Source: [Leptolyngbya] sp. JSC-1 (GTDB lineage Bacteria > Cyanobacteriota > Cyanobacteriia > Elainellales > Elainellaceae). Taken from it: a stretch of 64,000 nt of DNA. Shown here one piece after another: positions 7,275 through 16,438 of the stretch; position 1 is the stretch's first letter, and every line of letters begins with the position of its first letter. Where the stretch lies: NCBI GenBank assembly GCA_000733415.1, contig KL662192.1, forward strand, positions 1,460,983-1,524,982, given 5' to 3'. The translations under genes were made by a program, and so were the position numbers. A model generated the notes under the pieces. It did no database searches and was not told where the DNA came from. It saw only the letters and a program-made list of their open reading frames with translations.

Positions 7275-10256
7275 TTAAGCAGCTTCTCCATCAGCCGCTT
7301 TTTCAGCCGTGGCCTGCTGTGCCTGTTTTTCCTGCAACGCTAACCAACGATAGGCAAATTCAGCGCCCGATTTGATGCGGTTGCGGTTCTCTTGAAGCAG
7401 AGCGCGATCGCCTTTGTACTGCTTCTCAAATAATTCTTTGACACAGGTGGTCATGAACGTATGAATTGCAGATAGCTCCTGTTCCTGACGAGTGGTGTAA
7501 TCAACTGACTTATTCAACAGCAGGGGACGGTTGTATGCTTCTCTCCGATCTAACGCATCCTTCAGTTGTCCGGCTCCCTGTAAAATCAATTCTTCCGAAT
7601 CAATATGTTCAGGTACTGTCAAGATCACTTCCAGCGCCTTCGAAAGCGGTAGCAAAATGGCGTGACTGGATTCAGTGGGACTGACCTGATAAAACTTGCG
7701 GTACTCTTCAACCAATTGTTGAGTAATTTTCAGCTTTTCTTGCATTCGACCCTCTCCTTTCGACCATACATGGGCATAACTCCAAACTCGACTAACCTCT
7801 TCTCTTGAAGGATCACGCTTATCGCGTCGTAACCCTTCCTGGGCAATTACAAACACATTCAACACATCAGTTGCTAAATCTCTAACTGTACCGCTCAGCG
7901 CCTGCCACCGCGCATCTGGAGGTGAACTACGGTTCTCTAAATGCAAACTGTAAGCCGTGAGTAATCGATTCAACGCCGGTTCCAACTCCTGAAGTCTTAA
8001 GGATTCTCCTAAACCCAGTAAACTCCAGAAACCTGCTGGGCCATCCAGTTTGGCCATTTCTCGAAATTCCTGGTCGCTGACATAGAGCGGATCAGGGCTG
8101 GATGTCGCGACAACCTTCACACCCAGAAGCAACGGTAGAGCCAGTGTCAAAAATGCCGGTTCGACCCAGGCATCGGCGATGGTTTTGCCGCGTGTTGTGG
8201 TGTAAGTCATGGCCATAAACGGCAAATCTTTTGTGGAATACTCATCCCTAAACTGCCCTGCTTCAGCTTCCTCTTCGGCATCACGCCAAGGAAGATACTG
8301 CAATCCCTTTTGTTCCAGTCCTGCTTCTATCCACTGCTTTCGCACTTCCCATAGGCTAACCCGTTTAAATTCCTGTACTAATCGTCGAACGGCGATCGCC
8401 ATTTGAGGAGAATAAACGTAGGCTGGGAAGATGTACAGAAATACAGGTCTCTGATCCTCTAATTTACCAGCCGGGACAGCCCAGTACGCTTGACGCATCA
8501 GCATCTCAAGCGACCAGATTTTAGAGATTCCCCGCTTGATCCGTCCGCCGCCCAATGCATTTTTGTTGCTATACTGCTGAGGCTTGAAGAGTACTACTGA
8601 ATCGAGCTGATCTTCTGCAATTGCTTCTCCCGAACTGAGCGAACAAAGCGGTTGATTCCTAACTTTCGCCTCTGTATAACCCTCAAGCTCCTGCTGAAAT
8701 GTAGCTCCTTGACAGGAGAGCGTAGAAATCTCCAAATATTGAGCGAGATAGTCAAAAAATGCAGCTTGAGTCAGGCTGTTCTGCGATTTCAGTAAGTTAT
8801 TTGCTTCTGCCCAGTCTGCAATCTGATTGGCTAGATTGGAGAGAAACTCAGAAATCTGCTCAAAATCCAAAGTGGAGTGATCAGCCATGTAATGAGCGGC
8901 AACCTGATACCAGCCGTAATTCACACCACCCGATTGAACCGCTGTTTGTTCGGGTAAAATTTCTTGTTCCAAGCCAAGCAGCTCCAAAACCTGTGGAGCG
9001 TAAGCATCGCAGCCCTCAAAAAATTCTCGCTGCGTCAGGATCAGAAACTCCGCAATCCGATCCGCTCTCAGATCAGCGCCCTGCATCAGCTTCTCACGAT
9101 CTGCTTCAGTGAGCGATAGTTTCTCGAGTCGCTTTCGTGTTGCCGGATCACGCTCGTTGGCAACTTTAGACCGCACAACATCTGGCAATTGACGAATCAG
9201 CTCAGACGGACTGAAAAGCTCCAGAGTTTGAGGGGCGACTTTTAAGCCTTTACCATCGCGAACAAAACCGATATCTCCCCTGGCAAAAAACTGTGCTAAT
9301 CCTTTTTGATGTTTGGTTGGATCTCCCAGCATAATCTGCTTCCAAACGTCTTCTCGCACTTGCTGCGGATTGGGCATAGCTGAAGACTGAGGTGCAAGAT
9401 AAACAGCACCTTGAGCAAAATATAAAATTGGGTTCCAGTTTGAATGACGAGCAAGATTCACCACCGCGTTATGAATTTGATTCGTCAGTAAGCCCCGACA
9501 GTCGCGGACCCGGTGGTAAACGAGCTGTTTGTTGATTCCCAACAGTTCTAAATGATCCCGCAGCCGATCGCCCATAGTTTTTGTGACTATGTCGGCAGGG
9601 TCGCCCATGTGAACTGCAATATCTCCAAAAGCCAGCAAGTGACGCAAGATGTCATTCAGACGGCGATCGTCGGTCTGAAACTCATGCTGATCCGATTCCC
9701 AGTTCGACATCACGGGATTATTGCCGGAGCCATGATGGGTGTTCTGAGCCAGAAATGCAATATCCAAAAGATACGGCTGCCAATCTGACCAGAACGCGCC
9801 AAAATTGAGTCGTTCTCCCCATCGCTGGCAGGTTGCCAGAATTGCCGGAATTTCAGACGCTTTAGGTGGTTGATCAGAGTCTTTCTGTCCGCGTTCTGCT
9901 TTGTCATAATCATGCAGTGTCATGGCGAGGCAGAGCAGGCGTTTCTCGGTGTCAGATAACTGGAGAGATGGGGATAAGTATTGACTCAAATTCCACGCGA
10001 TCAACAGCGCATTGAGAACATGAACCAACAAACTTTGGTCGGGCCGATCGGCCCACTTTCGGGCAGTCTCTCTAGCCCAACGGTTGCCCTGCCGCAGTAA
10101 GCTCTGGTAGTGGATTTCTTCAGACCCACCCAGCGCTGTAATCAGAGAGAACTCTTGCTCTAATGCAGGGAGTACGGTTTCCAGAAACGTTCGCAGGATT
10201 GGATCAGTCTCTTCGGGCAGTGTTTCGATTAAGAGTGTTTGTAGGAGCGTTTGCAT
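7275..10256 (-). CDS. csc3: Csc3 (Cas10d), large subunit with HD nuclease domain
   Basis: A 993-residue large subunit. An HD motif is visible at residues 115-116 (TLHDYDKAE), with a second histidine pair near 171-173 (QNTHHGSG). In type I-D the HD nuclease sits on Cas10d while the helicase is a separate Cas3, and this arrangement is seen here. No GGDD cyclase-type motif is evident in the palm region, as expected for Cas10d and unlike type III Cas10. The C-terminal part is helical, consistent with a small-subunit-like function. The gene is 2 bp from the cas3 stop upstream and 38 bp from csc2 downstream. Confidence 0.95.
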   Translation of the reverse strand: MQTLLQTLLIETLPEETDPILRTFLETVLPALEQEFSLITALGGSEEIHYQSLLRQGNRWARETARKWADRPDQSLLVHVLNALLIAWNLSQYLSPSLQLSDTEKRLLCLAMTLHDYDKAERGQKDSDQPPKASEIPAILATCQRWGERLNFGAFWSDWQPYLLDIAFLAQNTHHGSGNNPVMSNWESDQHEFQTDDRRLNDILRHLLAFGDIAVHMGDPADIVTKTMGDRLRDHLELLGINKQLVYHRVRDCRGLLTNQIHNAVVNLARHSNWNPILYFAQGAVYLAPQSSAMPNPQQVREDVWKQIMLGDPTKHQKGLAQFFARGDIGFVRDGKGLKVAPQTLELFSPSELIRQLPDVVRSKVANERDPATRKRLEKLSLTEADREKLMQGADLRADRIAEFLILTQREFFEGCDAYAPQVLELLGLEQEILPEQTAVQSGGVNYGWYQVAAHYMADHSTLDFEQISEFLSNLANQIADWAEANNLLKSQNSLTQAAFFDYLAQYLEISTLSCQGATFQQELEGYTEAKVRNQPLCSLSSGEAIAEDQLDSVVLFKPQQYSNKNALGGGRIKRGISKIWSLEMLMRQAYWAVPAGKLEDQRPVFLYIFPAYVYSPQMAIAVRRLVQEFKRVSLWEVRKQWIEAGLEQKGLQYLPWRDAEEEAEAGQFRDEYSTKDLPFMAMTYTTTRGKTIADAWVEPAFLTLALPLLLGVKVVATSSPDPLYVSDQEFREMAKLDGPAGFWSLLGLGESLRLQELEPALNRLLTAYSLHLENRSSPPDARWQALSGTVRDLATDVLNVFVIAQEGLRRDKRDPSREEVSRVWSYAHVWSKGEGRMQEKLKITQQLVEEYRKFYQVSPTESSHAILLPLSKALEVILTVPEHIDSEELILQGAGQLKDALDRREAYNRPLLLNKSVDYTTRQEQELSAIHTFMTTCVKELFEKQYKGDRALLQENRNRIKSGAEFAYRWLALQEKQAQQATAEKAADGEAA

Positions 10257-10258
10257 AG

Positions 10259-12400
10259 CTAGAAAATGTATGGTCTTGAGTTTTCACAAGGTTGGAGCCG
10301 CCACTTCAGCGACTCTAGCAGCAGGGCATCTTGATTGAAGGCACAGGCATAGACCTGACCATCGGCATCGGTCAAACGGTAAAGACCAAATAGAGGACTG
10401 AGCCGTAACCTTCTCGCAACATTCCAGTGGCTTTGCTGGGATCTACGATTGACTTCTACTAGAAATGCCAGCAGTTTTTGTTTACGCAAACAATTCTGCA
10501 CCTCGGTTTGAGGATGTCCAGTAATCGTCAACTTACTGATCAGGGACAACGTGCATTGCTGAATCTGCTCCGGACCCAGATTGGTTTGTAGCTCAATCGG
10601 CTGTCGTTCGTCTAACCATTTCTGCACTCTGAGATAGACCGTAATATAACGTTCATCAAATTCAGTTGCAGCATGATGGTAATGTTGGGCAGCGTCCAAA
10701 AACGAAGCGCGATCGATCACGTCTACGGTTACATAGGGCAGAAGCCGCAGCAGATCGTAGGTATAAAACCGGGCATCATCCCAAATCGCTGCCTGTAAAT
10801 CTGATCCACCCCGAAAACGCAGCAATTCTTCCTGAACAGCTTCACCGACTGGCTCCTTTCCCAAGGCACACCAATGTCCCCGTTTTTTGTCGAGCTGATC
10901 GCCATACACTCGTCGTAAATCTGCTGCTATCTTTTCCTGTAGAGGCTGCATCACTTCAGCATTGCCCTTGCTCATGGTGATCAGCATTCCCTGAGCTTGC
11001 AAAGTTCCCCAGTAGGCGCGGTACTGCTCAAACTCCCTGGGCGGGTCGAAGGCTGACTCAATGATTTCTCGAAAGTCTGGTTCCGTTTCGGCCGAACGAA
11101 TCCGGCTAATTTCTTGCCCCTCGGCAAGCTGTTCTTGCAAGCGTGCCATAATCCAGGGGGTACGACTTGGAATTAAGACAAAGGCTTGATAACGAGAAAA
11201 CCCAGCGTGCCGCCCTAATCGTCCCAACCGCTGAATAAAGGTTGCCGCATCGCTCGTTTCAAAAATCAGCAGGTGAATCCGAAAATCAACGCCGACATCA
11301 ACGGCTGATGTTGCAACAACCAGAACCGATTGAGGGGCGTTAGATAGCTCATTGCGAATTTTCTCCCGCTCCGGGCGGTCAATTCGCCCACTGATCTCTT
11401 GAACCTTGATTTCGCTCTCGGAGAAAACTGCCTGGAGTGCTCGGACGACCCGACTTACCTGAGCGATTGAGTTGAGAATAATCAGTCCGCGCCCTGCTCC
11501 TTCGGCAGTCAACAGTTGGTGGATTAGCTCTGTCTGCTCTAAGAGCCATTGCAGAGAATCTACGCCATCGAGCTGCACGAATTCTAGCTGAACTAGCTGA
11601 CAGATCTGTCGATATCCTGGCTGCTCAGCACTAACGTACTGCCCTTTGATCCGCCTCACCTGAAATCCAGCCTGGCGCAGGTTATCAATGAACGTTTGCT
11701 TGGGTGTTGCAGATGTAAACAACGCTTTCAGAGGGCGTTTACGCAAACGGCTATAGCGAATCAGCAATAAACTGTTGAGGATAGCAGCTTCTTGATGTGC
11801 CCCAAAGATATGAAATTCGTCAGCAATATGTAGATCAGGTGATCGCGCCAGTGTATTTGGTAGATCAACTTGATTGTATGCAGGATTGCGGTAGCGAAAA
11901 TGGGTAATGAGATGGAAAATGTCCGGGTTCGTCAGAATAATGGAGCTTTGTTTGAGCGATCGCCACAGCTCCTTAAACTTATTTCCCTGCTCTGCGGCTT
12001 CTACTCGTCGAGCCAGTTCAGCACCATAGAGACTATCAATTACAATCGTCTGGCCTAACCCAAAGTCTTCACTGTACCGTCTGATCTGCTCTTCCTGGTC
12101 GGATACCAGTTCAATGGTCGGGTAAAGTCCGATTGAGCGAAAGTTGGGAGTCAGGAGTCCAGCGATATGAGCAGCTAGAGATTTACCATCGCCCGTTGCC
12201 CCTTCGTTGAAAATAACCTCTGCACTGCCATTCAGCACTTCAGAGCAGGTTTCGACCTGATGCAATGATAAAGGGCATGGTGCGGTTGTATCCTGTTGAA
12301 ATCCGGCTGCTTTCACTCGGCATTTTCCCTCACATCCTAACGGGCACTGGTCAGGGTCAGGATTTTGTTTGGAGAACAGTGGAAGGAGTTGAACTTTCAC
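10259..12400 (-). CDS. cas3: Cas3 helicase of type I-D (Cas3d), no HD domain
   Basis: 713 residues starting at GTG 12400. It is an SF2 helicase with Walker A (NEGATGDGKS, residues 65-74), a DEFH-type motif II at 194-197, and the motif VI stretch QRLGRLGRH. No HD nuclease domain is attached, which is the hallmark of subtype I-D, where that activity is on Cas10d. An N-terminal cysteine cluster (CPLGCEGKC at 19-27, with PCP near 41) looks like a small metal-binding segment; I do not know whether it is a family feature. It is the first gene of the cas operon and is divergent from the WYL regulator. Confidence 0.94.
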   Translation of the reverse strand: MKVQLLPLFSKQNPDPDQCPLGCEGKCRVKAAGFQQDTTAPCPLSLHQVETCSEVLNGSAEVIFNEGATGDGKSLAAHIAGLLTPNFRSIGLYPTIELVSDQEEQIRRYSEDFGLGQTIVIDSLYGAELARRVEAAEQGNKFKELWRSLKQSSIILTNPDIFHLITHFRYRNPAYNQVDLPNTLARSPDLHIADEFHIFGAHQEAAILNSLLLIRYSRLRKRPLKALFTSATPKQTFIDNLRQAGFQVRRIKGQYVSAEQPGYRQICQLVQLEFVQLDGVDSLQWLLEQTELIHQLLTAEGAGRGLIILNSIAQVSRVVRALQAVFSESEIKVQEISGRIDRPEREKIRNELSNAPQSVLVVATSAVDVGVDFRIHLLIFETSDAATFIQRLGRLGRHAGFSRYQAFVLIPSRTPWIMARLQEQLAEGQEISRIRSAETEPDFREIIESAFDPPREFEQYRAYWGTLQAQGMLITMSKGNAEVMQPLQEKIAADLRRVYGDQLDKKRGHWCALGKEPVGEAVQEELLRFRGGSDLQAAIWDDARFYTYDLLRLLPYVTVDVIDRASFLDAAQHYHHAATEFDERYITVYLRVQKWLDERQPIELQTNLGPEQIQQCTLSLISKLTITGHPQTEVQNCLRKQKLLAFLVEVNRRSQQSHWNVARRLRLSPLFGLYRLTDADGQVYACAFNQDALLLESLKWRLQPCENSRPYIF

Positions 12401-12530
12401 GTTAGGCTTAGAAGTATCTGTTTCGCCAAGTCTAATACTTGTTCAGAAAGAGATGACACCAAAAAATGGCGCTAACTCAAATCCCTAAGATTTTGCTCTG
12501 GAACTTCTCAAACTGCTGTCTGAGAAGCCG
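12401..12530. promoter_or_regulatory. Divergent cas / WYL-regulator promoter region
   Basis: About 130 bp separates the cas3 GTG from the regulator ORF and must contain the cas operon promoter. An inverted repeat (AAGTAT at 12412-12417, ATACTT at 12435-12440, arms 17 bp apart) is a candidate operator for the adjacent WYL protein, since such regulators commonly control the divergent neighbour. The assignment is inferred from position and symmetry only. Confidence 0.45.
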
Positions 12531-13406
12531 TTGAAAAAAGAACAGTTGGTAATTGCATTGGGCGATCGCGGCTTTGACGGCGATTTGTCTCGTAAAATCG
12601 AGCGAACCGTTAAAAAGCTTCGAAATTGCGGGTTTGCCATTCGCAGCGCTCCCAATCGCCCGTATGAACTTGAAGAGTCAGGCTTCCCGGTGATTCTGTC
12701 GGAGGAGCAACGGCAGGCGTTAGCGTTAGCGGCACATTTACTGGCAGATATGGGATTTTCGGCTCAAGCCAGTCAGATTTACCAAATTGGCAGTATTCGA
12801 AAAGTATCGCAAGCCTCTGCATTAAAGGTTGACTTTCACCCGCCAGTAGACTACAGCGAGGAGCATATTGACGATACCGTTCGCCAGCTCCAGGAGCGGC
12901 TCAAACAAAAACGGCGGTTTGTAATCTGGTACCGCAGTCGTCAAGGGAATGAAACCAGTTGGGATTTAGATAAATCAGAACTGAGGCTCCACAATGGGGT
13001 CCTCTACCTGTTTGCCCTGGTGCCCGATGCTCGAAGCTATCACTTAAAAGACCGCCCTAATGCTGAACAGAATTTTATGTTCCGCATCGACCGCATCCTG
13101 CGAATTGGTGGTGCGTCAACCCTTCCCTGGACCTATAGCCACTTCCCAACCCTAAAAATCCGCTACCGCTTGTTCGGCGCTCTCAAGCAGTACGAACCCC
13201 GGCGCTCGCACGAACAGATAGTACAGCACGAAGCAGATCACTATATTGAAGTTGTCACCGAGGAAGATTCCTGCTTCTGGTTTCGTCAGCGAATGCTGCA
13301 ATACGGAGCCAGTGCAAAAGTTATTGAACCCGACTGGTTGGCTGAGCAAATTCAGCAGACACTCCAGCAAGCCTGTACAAGTTACGGGGCAACCCAGACA
13401 ATTTAA
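12531..13406 (+). CDS. WYL-domain transcriptional regulator of the cas locus (5' end possibly frameshifted)
   Basis: The readable frame from TTG 12531 gives 291 residues: an N-terminal winged-helix segment (ALGDRGFDGDLSRKIERTVK) followed by a WYL-type sensor domain (VIWYRSRQGN, LRLHNGVLYLFALV, YHLKDRPNAEQNFMFRIDRI). WYL proteins beside CRISPR loci are known regulators, probably sensing nucleic-acid-related ligands. The TTG has no ribosome-binding site. The same frame stays open upstream to a stop at 12486 and encodes a plausible first helix (FALELLKLLSEKPLKK). A better start, ATG 12466 (MALTQIPK), is one frame away; one extra base near 12489 would join them. A lost base or a sequencing error is therefore likely at the 5' end. 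Confidence 0.82.
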   Translation: MKKEQLVIALGDRGFDGDLSRKIERTVKKLRNCGFAIRSAPNRPYELEESGFPVILSEEQRQALALAAHLLADMGFSAQASQIYQIGSIRKVSQASALKVDFHPPVDYSEEHIDDTVRQLQERLKQKRRFVIWYRSRQGNETSWDLDKSELRLHNGVLYLFALVPDARSYHLKDRPNAEQNFMFRIDRILRIGGASTLPWTYSHFPTLKIRYRLFGALKQYEPRRSHEQIVQHEADHYIEVVTEEDSCFWFRQRMLQYGASAKVIEPDWLAEQIQQTLQQACTSYGATQTI

Positions 13407-13430
13407 AGGTCGCCCCTAGAACAAAAGAAA

Positions 13431-13598
13431 TCAGAGGCTGAGACCTCGTCGGATCGTTTCCATGATCCACCCCACGAGAGCACTATCACTCATACCTTTG
13501 AAATATGGAGCATCATTGATGCCCATCTGAGTTTTCAAAGCCATAGCAATTGCCACAAGATAAGGGGAGGGATTGTTCTGCTGTAGATTTTGGGTCAT
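13431..13598 (-). CDS. Small uncharacterised protein
   Basis: 55 residues from ATG 13598 (MTQNLQQNNPSPYLVAIA), chosen because GGAG lies 6 bp upstream; a start 10 codons earlier is possible. It is a soluble alpha-helical protein with no recognised motif. It faces the WYL gene tail to tail with a 24-bp gap. The good ribosome-binding site and sensible composition support a real gene, but I do not recognise the family. Confidence 0.5.
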   Translation of the reverse strand: MTQNLQQNNPSPYLVAIAMALKTQMGINDAPYFKGMSDSALVGWIMETIRRGLSL

Positions 13599-13618
13599 AA
13601 TGATCTCCATATCGATAT

Positions 13619-13645
13619 GGTGGTTCAATCAACCACCTCTTTTTT
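13619..13645 (+). terminator. Rho-independent terminator
   Basis: A perfect 7-bp stem (GGTGGTT at 13619-13625, AACCACC at 13631-13637) with a 5-nt loop is followed by TCTTTTTT. The T-tract orients it on the plus strand, so it would stop transcripts reading out of the WYL gene. It overlaps the 5' side of the small minus-strand gene. Confidence 0.75.
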
Positions 13646-14200
13646 GAGGAGGCAGTTAATTAGTACTGCTAGATTAAAAGTTGGGATAAACTTTTAAGTG
13701 CTTTAGTACTACAAAGCGATCTAAGCATGCTTTTGTAAATGAGTCAAGTCCCTGATGTTGGGAGCAGCAATTCTCACTGTGAGAATGGTTCTCACTGAAA
13801 TGCCTGATTATAGCCACTTCAGACGGCTGTAAGTTGCATTCTGTCGTTCAGGTAGGAGGGCTTAAAAGCCATTGCAAGCTCTACTTTTAGTACAAATGCT
13901 TCAAAATGAGAATTGCTGCGTTGGGAGAACTGTAAATAGTTGCAAGAGTTGATGATTTGTTCTATTCTGCATTTGTATGCAAAGAATCCCGGAGTCGGGA
14001 CTGAAATCTGCTTGATTAACAGTTGGGTGAGCACAACTCTATCTGTATTTATGAATCCTGGAAACGGGACTGATATCTTTTCAAAACGTTCTCATGTGGG
14101 GGCGTTATTTTTTTAGGTACTACTGCTGAGGCAATATGAGCACTATCCTCAGCAATCGGTAATTCGGATCGGGGTTAAGCAAGGTTCTCGCTCAACTGCT
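13646..14200. other. Gene-poor stretch holding the diverged CRISPR-like element
   Basis: About 555 bp with no convincing gene. A minus-strand reading across 13819-14034 is explained by the repeat-like sequence, because it translates part of it as ISVPTPGFF, echoing the VSVPLPGF read from the main array repeats. The only structured content I see is the two-copy CRISPR-like element at 13971-14076, a possible third, more eroded copy at 13901-13937, and a short dyad (TTCTCACTGTGAGAA) near 13770. Confidence 0.55.
13971..14076 (+). repeat. Diverged two-repeat CRISPR-like element
   Basis: Two 37-nt segments (13971-14007 and 14040-14076) repeat with a 69-bp period and leave a 32-bp spacer between them. 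Their right halves match the transcribed-strand repeat of the main array: GAATCCCGGAGTCGGGACTG and GAATCCTGGAAACGGGACTG, compared with GAATCCCGGCAACGGGACTG. The hairpin is kept in both (the second through a G-T pair), and the handles read ACTGAAAT and ACTGATAT in place of ACTGAAAC. The left halves differ from the main array but resemble each other. Orientation is plus, opposite to the main array. It may be a relic array or a retained crRNA-like gene. Confidence 0.7.
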
Positions 14201-14911
14201 ATGCCACTTCTTGATCACTTTCGCCCTCCTCTCAGTACCCGACGACATTGGCACAGCTTCCACAATGCCTGGTCAACTTATCTGGCAGATGATTTGAATC
14301 AGCGATTGCCAGAGGGGTATTTTGCTGAACCCAATGCTCAATTTGGGATTGAAATTGATGTGGCCACATACAGTGAGGTGGACTCTGGTACCTCATCTCG
14401 CTGGCTTGAAGAATATCCGCAGTGGATACCTGAATCGCCGACAGTAACACTGCCCTTCCAATTGAATACAGATGTTATTGAAGTACAGGTCTTTAGTTTT
14501 CAGGAAGGACCAACTTTGGTGGGTGCAATTGAGTTAATCAGTCCCGCGAATAAAGATCGTCCGGCTCATCGAGATGCCTTTACCTCCAAATGCCAAACCT
14601 ATCTGCAACAGGGAATTGGACTGATTATTGTAGATGTGGTGACAATGCTATCCGCAAATTTGCACAACGAGTTGATGAAACGATTGGGAATGCCGATTGA
14701 ACCAATGGACGCTGATCTGTATGCGATTGCCTACCGAGTTGCAGAAACGAGCGAGTCACCGCATCTAGATATCTGGCAAGAAGCTCTCAGGGTTGGCAGC
14801 CAGCTTCCCATCCTGCCCCTCTATCTCAAAGGAGGGTTGTATCTACCAATCAACTTGGAGTCAGCCTACCATTATACCTGTATTCGTCAACGGATTCCTG
14901 AATCAACATAA
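14201..14911 (+). CDS. DUF4058 family protein
   Basis: 236 residues. The sequence matches DUF4058, a family common in cyanobacteria and planctomycetes: an N-terminal WHSFHNAWSTYLADDLN segment, a central beta region ending in VGAIELISPANKD, then RDAFTSKCQTYLQQGIGLIIVDVV and a C-terminal LPILPLYLKGG. The E-I-S-P-x-N-K and R-x-K pattern recalls PD-(D/E)XK nuclease-fold families, but no activity has been shown to my knowledge. It starts about 125 bp after the CRISPR-like element and is not part of an obvious operon. Members of the family are often scattered in many copies per genome. Confidence 0.8.
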   Translation: MPLLDHFRPPLSTRRHWHSFHNAWSTYLADDLNQRLPEGYFAEPNAQFGIEIDVATYSEVDSGTSSRWLEEYPQWIPESPTVTLPFQLNTDVIEVQVFSFQEGPTLVGAIELISPANKDRPAHRDAFTSKCQTYLQQGIGLIIVDVVTMLSANLHNELMKRLGMPIEPMDADLYAIAYRVAETSESPHLDIWQEALRVGSQLPILPLYLKGGLYLPINLESAYHYTCIRQRIPEST

Positions 14912-14991
14912 GCTACAGTTTCACTCATCTAAAATCGCAATGATTTGCCTGTGCTGGCCTAGAGGGATTGAGTGCAATAGTTTTCTATTGG

Positions 14992-16071
14992 CTATAGCGT
15001 CACTATTACCGCCTGAAGTTCCTTTGCCTTTTCCTCAGGCAGCGCATCGTTCGCAAACATACCCGCAGCCAGCTCGGTACCCGCCAGATACTTGAGCCGG
15101 TTTTGGGTGCGATAGGGTGGATAGAATTCCGCATGTAGGTGCCATTCTGGATGGGAACCCTGGGTTGGGGCTTGGAACCAGGCCATCAGATAGGGAAAGG
15201 GGCGATTCCAGAGGCCGTCATACTTCAACGTCACGGTTTTCAGTGCTTTGGCTAAGCCCTGCCGCTGTTGAGGAGATAAATCACTCAGGGTGGCAACTGG
15301 GTCAATGGGTGCTAGCCAAACCTCGTAGGGATAGCGGGCACAGCTTGGCACAAAGGCAATGGCAGCGTCATCCTGGTAGAGAATGCGCTGATTGTCCTCA
15401 ATCTCTTTCTGAATTAAATCCTGCAATAGTCCTCGTTGATGTTTTTTGTAATATTCTTGTTGACATTGCTGCATACGTGCCGGTACAGGCGGCACAAACG
15501 GATAGGCGTAAATTTGACCGTGGGGATGGTGTAGTGTTACTCCTACCTCGACACCTTTGTTTTCAAATGGTAAGACATATTGAATCTCAGCATGACGGCT
15601 AATTACCTGCGTCCGGTCAGCCCAAACTTCTAACAGCAGTTCCAGATGATCTAACGGCAGCAGACTCAGGTAGGATTGAGGATCTTGGGTAAACACAACC
15701 ACTTCGCAAATGCCCTGAGCGGGTAAGGTGGGTACAATGCTGGGGGGCGGATCATGGGCAGCCAGCGTCAACGAGGGAAAGCGGTTGTCGAACACGGCAA
15801 TGTCGTACTCTCCCTGGGGTAGTTCGGTGGGGAATTTTGGGTCAATGGTGGGTGCGAGGGGATTGTATTCGGGCGGAGGCATGAAGGTCCGCCCTTGTCG
15901 ATGGCTAGCATAGGCCACCCATTCGCCTCGCAGCGGATGCCAGCGCAGGTGGGGATTGGCAGTAACGGGTTCGTCACTGGGGCTGGGCGCAATAATGCCA
16001 CTCGCAATGGGGGAACGGCTATAGAGCGTTAGGGTACGACCATCGGGCTTAGGCAGGGTTTGAAAATACAT
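14992..16071 (-). CDS. galT: Galactose-1-phosphate uridylyltransferase
   Basis: 359 residues, normal for GalT. The enzyme swaps UMP between UDP-glucose and galactose-1-phosphate in the Leloir pathway, giving UDP-galactose. The catalytic HPHGQ is present (VTLHHPHGQIYAYPF), preceded by the N-terminal substrate-binding block (NPHLRWHPLRGEWVAYASHRQ). The C-terminal half keeps WHLHAEFYPP. It is transcribed on its own, convergent with the DUF4058 gene. UDP-galactose from this enzyme is the precursor of the substrate of the UDP-galactopyranose mutase encoded at 21.9-24.5 kb, which links the two loci metabolically. Confidence 0.93.
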   Translation of the reverse strand: MYFQTLPKPDGRTLTLYSRSPIASGIIAPSPSDEPVTANPHLRWHPLRGEWVAYASHRQGRTFMPPPEYNPLAPTIDPKFPTELPQGEYDIAVFDNRFPSLTLAAHDPPPSIVPTLPAQGICEVVVFTQDPQSYLSLLPLDHLELLLEVWADRTQVISRHAEIQYVLPFENKGVEVGVTLHHPHGQIYAYPFVPPVPARMQQCQQEYYKKHQRGLLQDLIQKEIEDNQRILYQDDAAIAFVPSCARYPYEVWLAPIDPVATLSDLSPQQRQGLAKALKTVTLKYDGLWNRPFPYLMAWFQAPTQGSHPEWHLHAEFYPPYRTQNRLKYLAGTELAAGMFANDALPEEKAKELQAVIVTL

Positions 16072-16438
16072 GCTCGGTTTCTGAAAGGTTGAAAAGGTTG
16101 AATAGGTACCATTTTGGCTTCTAGGCTATTTCAATCATGGCTGAATCTGATTTAGTTTGGTCTGATTGATGGAGCAGTTCTAAAAATTCCCACCTTGGGC
16201 AGACTAATTTTTTCTCGGTTTTAGCGCAGACTAAAAGCAGCTAAAGGCTAATCTAGATTCTCAATAGCGTTATACAAATTCTTCAAGTAAAAATTACCAA
16301 GAATTGCCCCTCTACATCTTCAGAAATTGGCATTGGTGGAGGTAGGTGCCAGGAATCACGCCGGTATAAATCCTACTGTTTTTAGTTCTAACTTTTAGCT
16401 TTAGCAATTTTAGCTTTGACGATCAATTACAACGGAGC
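16072..16438. other. Intergenic region between galT and the DUF4383 gene
   Basis: A divergent intergenic region of 367 bp. It is AT-rich towards the right and must carry the promoters of both flanking genes. I found no RNA gene, mobile element or clear operator in it. Confidence 0.4.

Noticed and set aside
13743..13765. A GTCCC...GGGA dyad resembling a plus-strand CRISPR repeat
   Set aside because: The loop is longer, flanking bases do not match, and it does not keep the 69-70 bp period of the nearby element.
14077..14100. Partial similarity of the sequence after the second CRISPR-like repeat to 12504-12520 near the cas regulator start
   Set aside because: Only about eight of the first nine bases agree, further matches are scattered, and the flank lacks a GTN PAM, so a Cas-guided regulatory target cannot be claimed.
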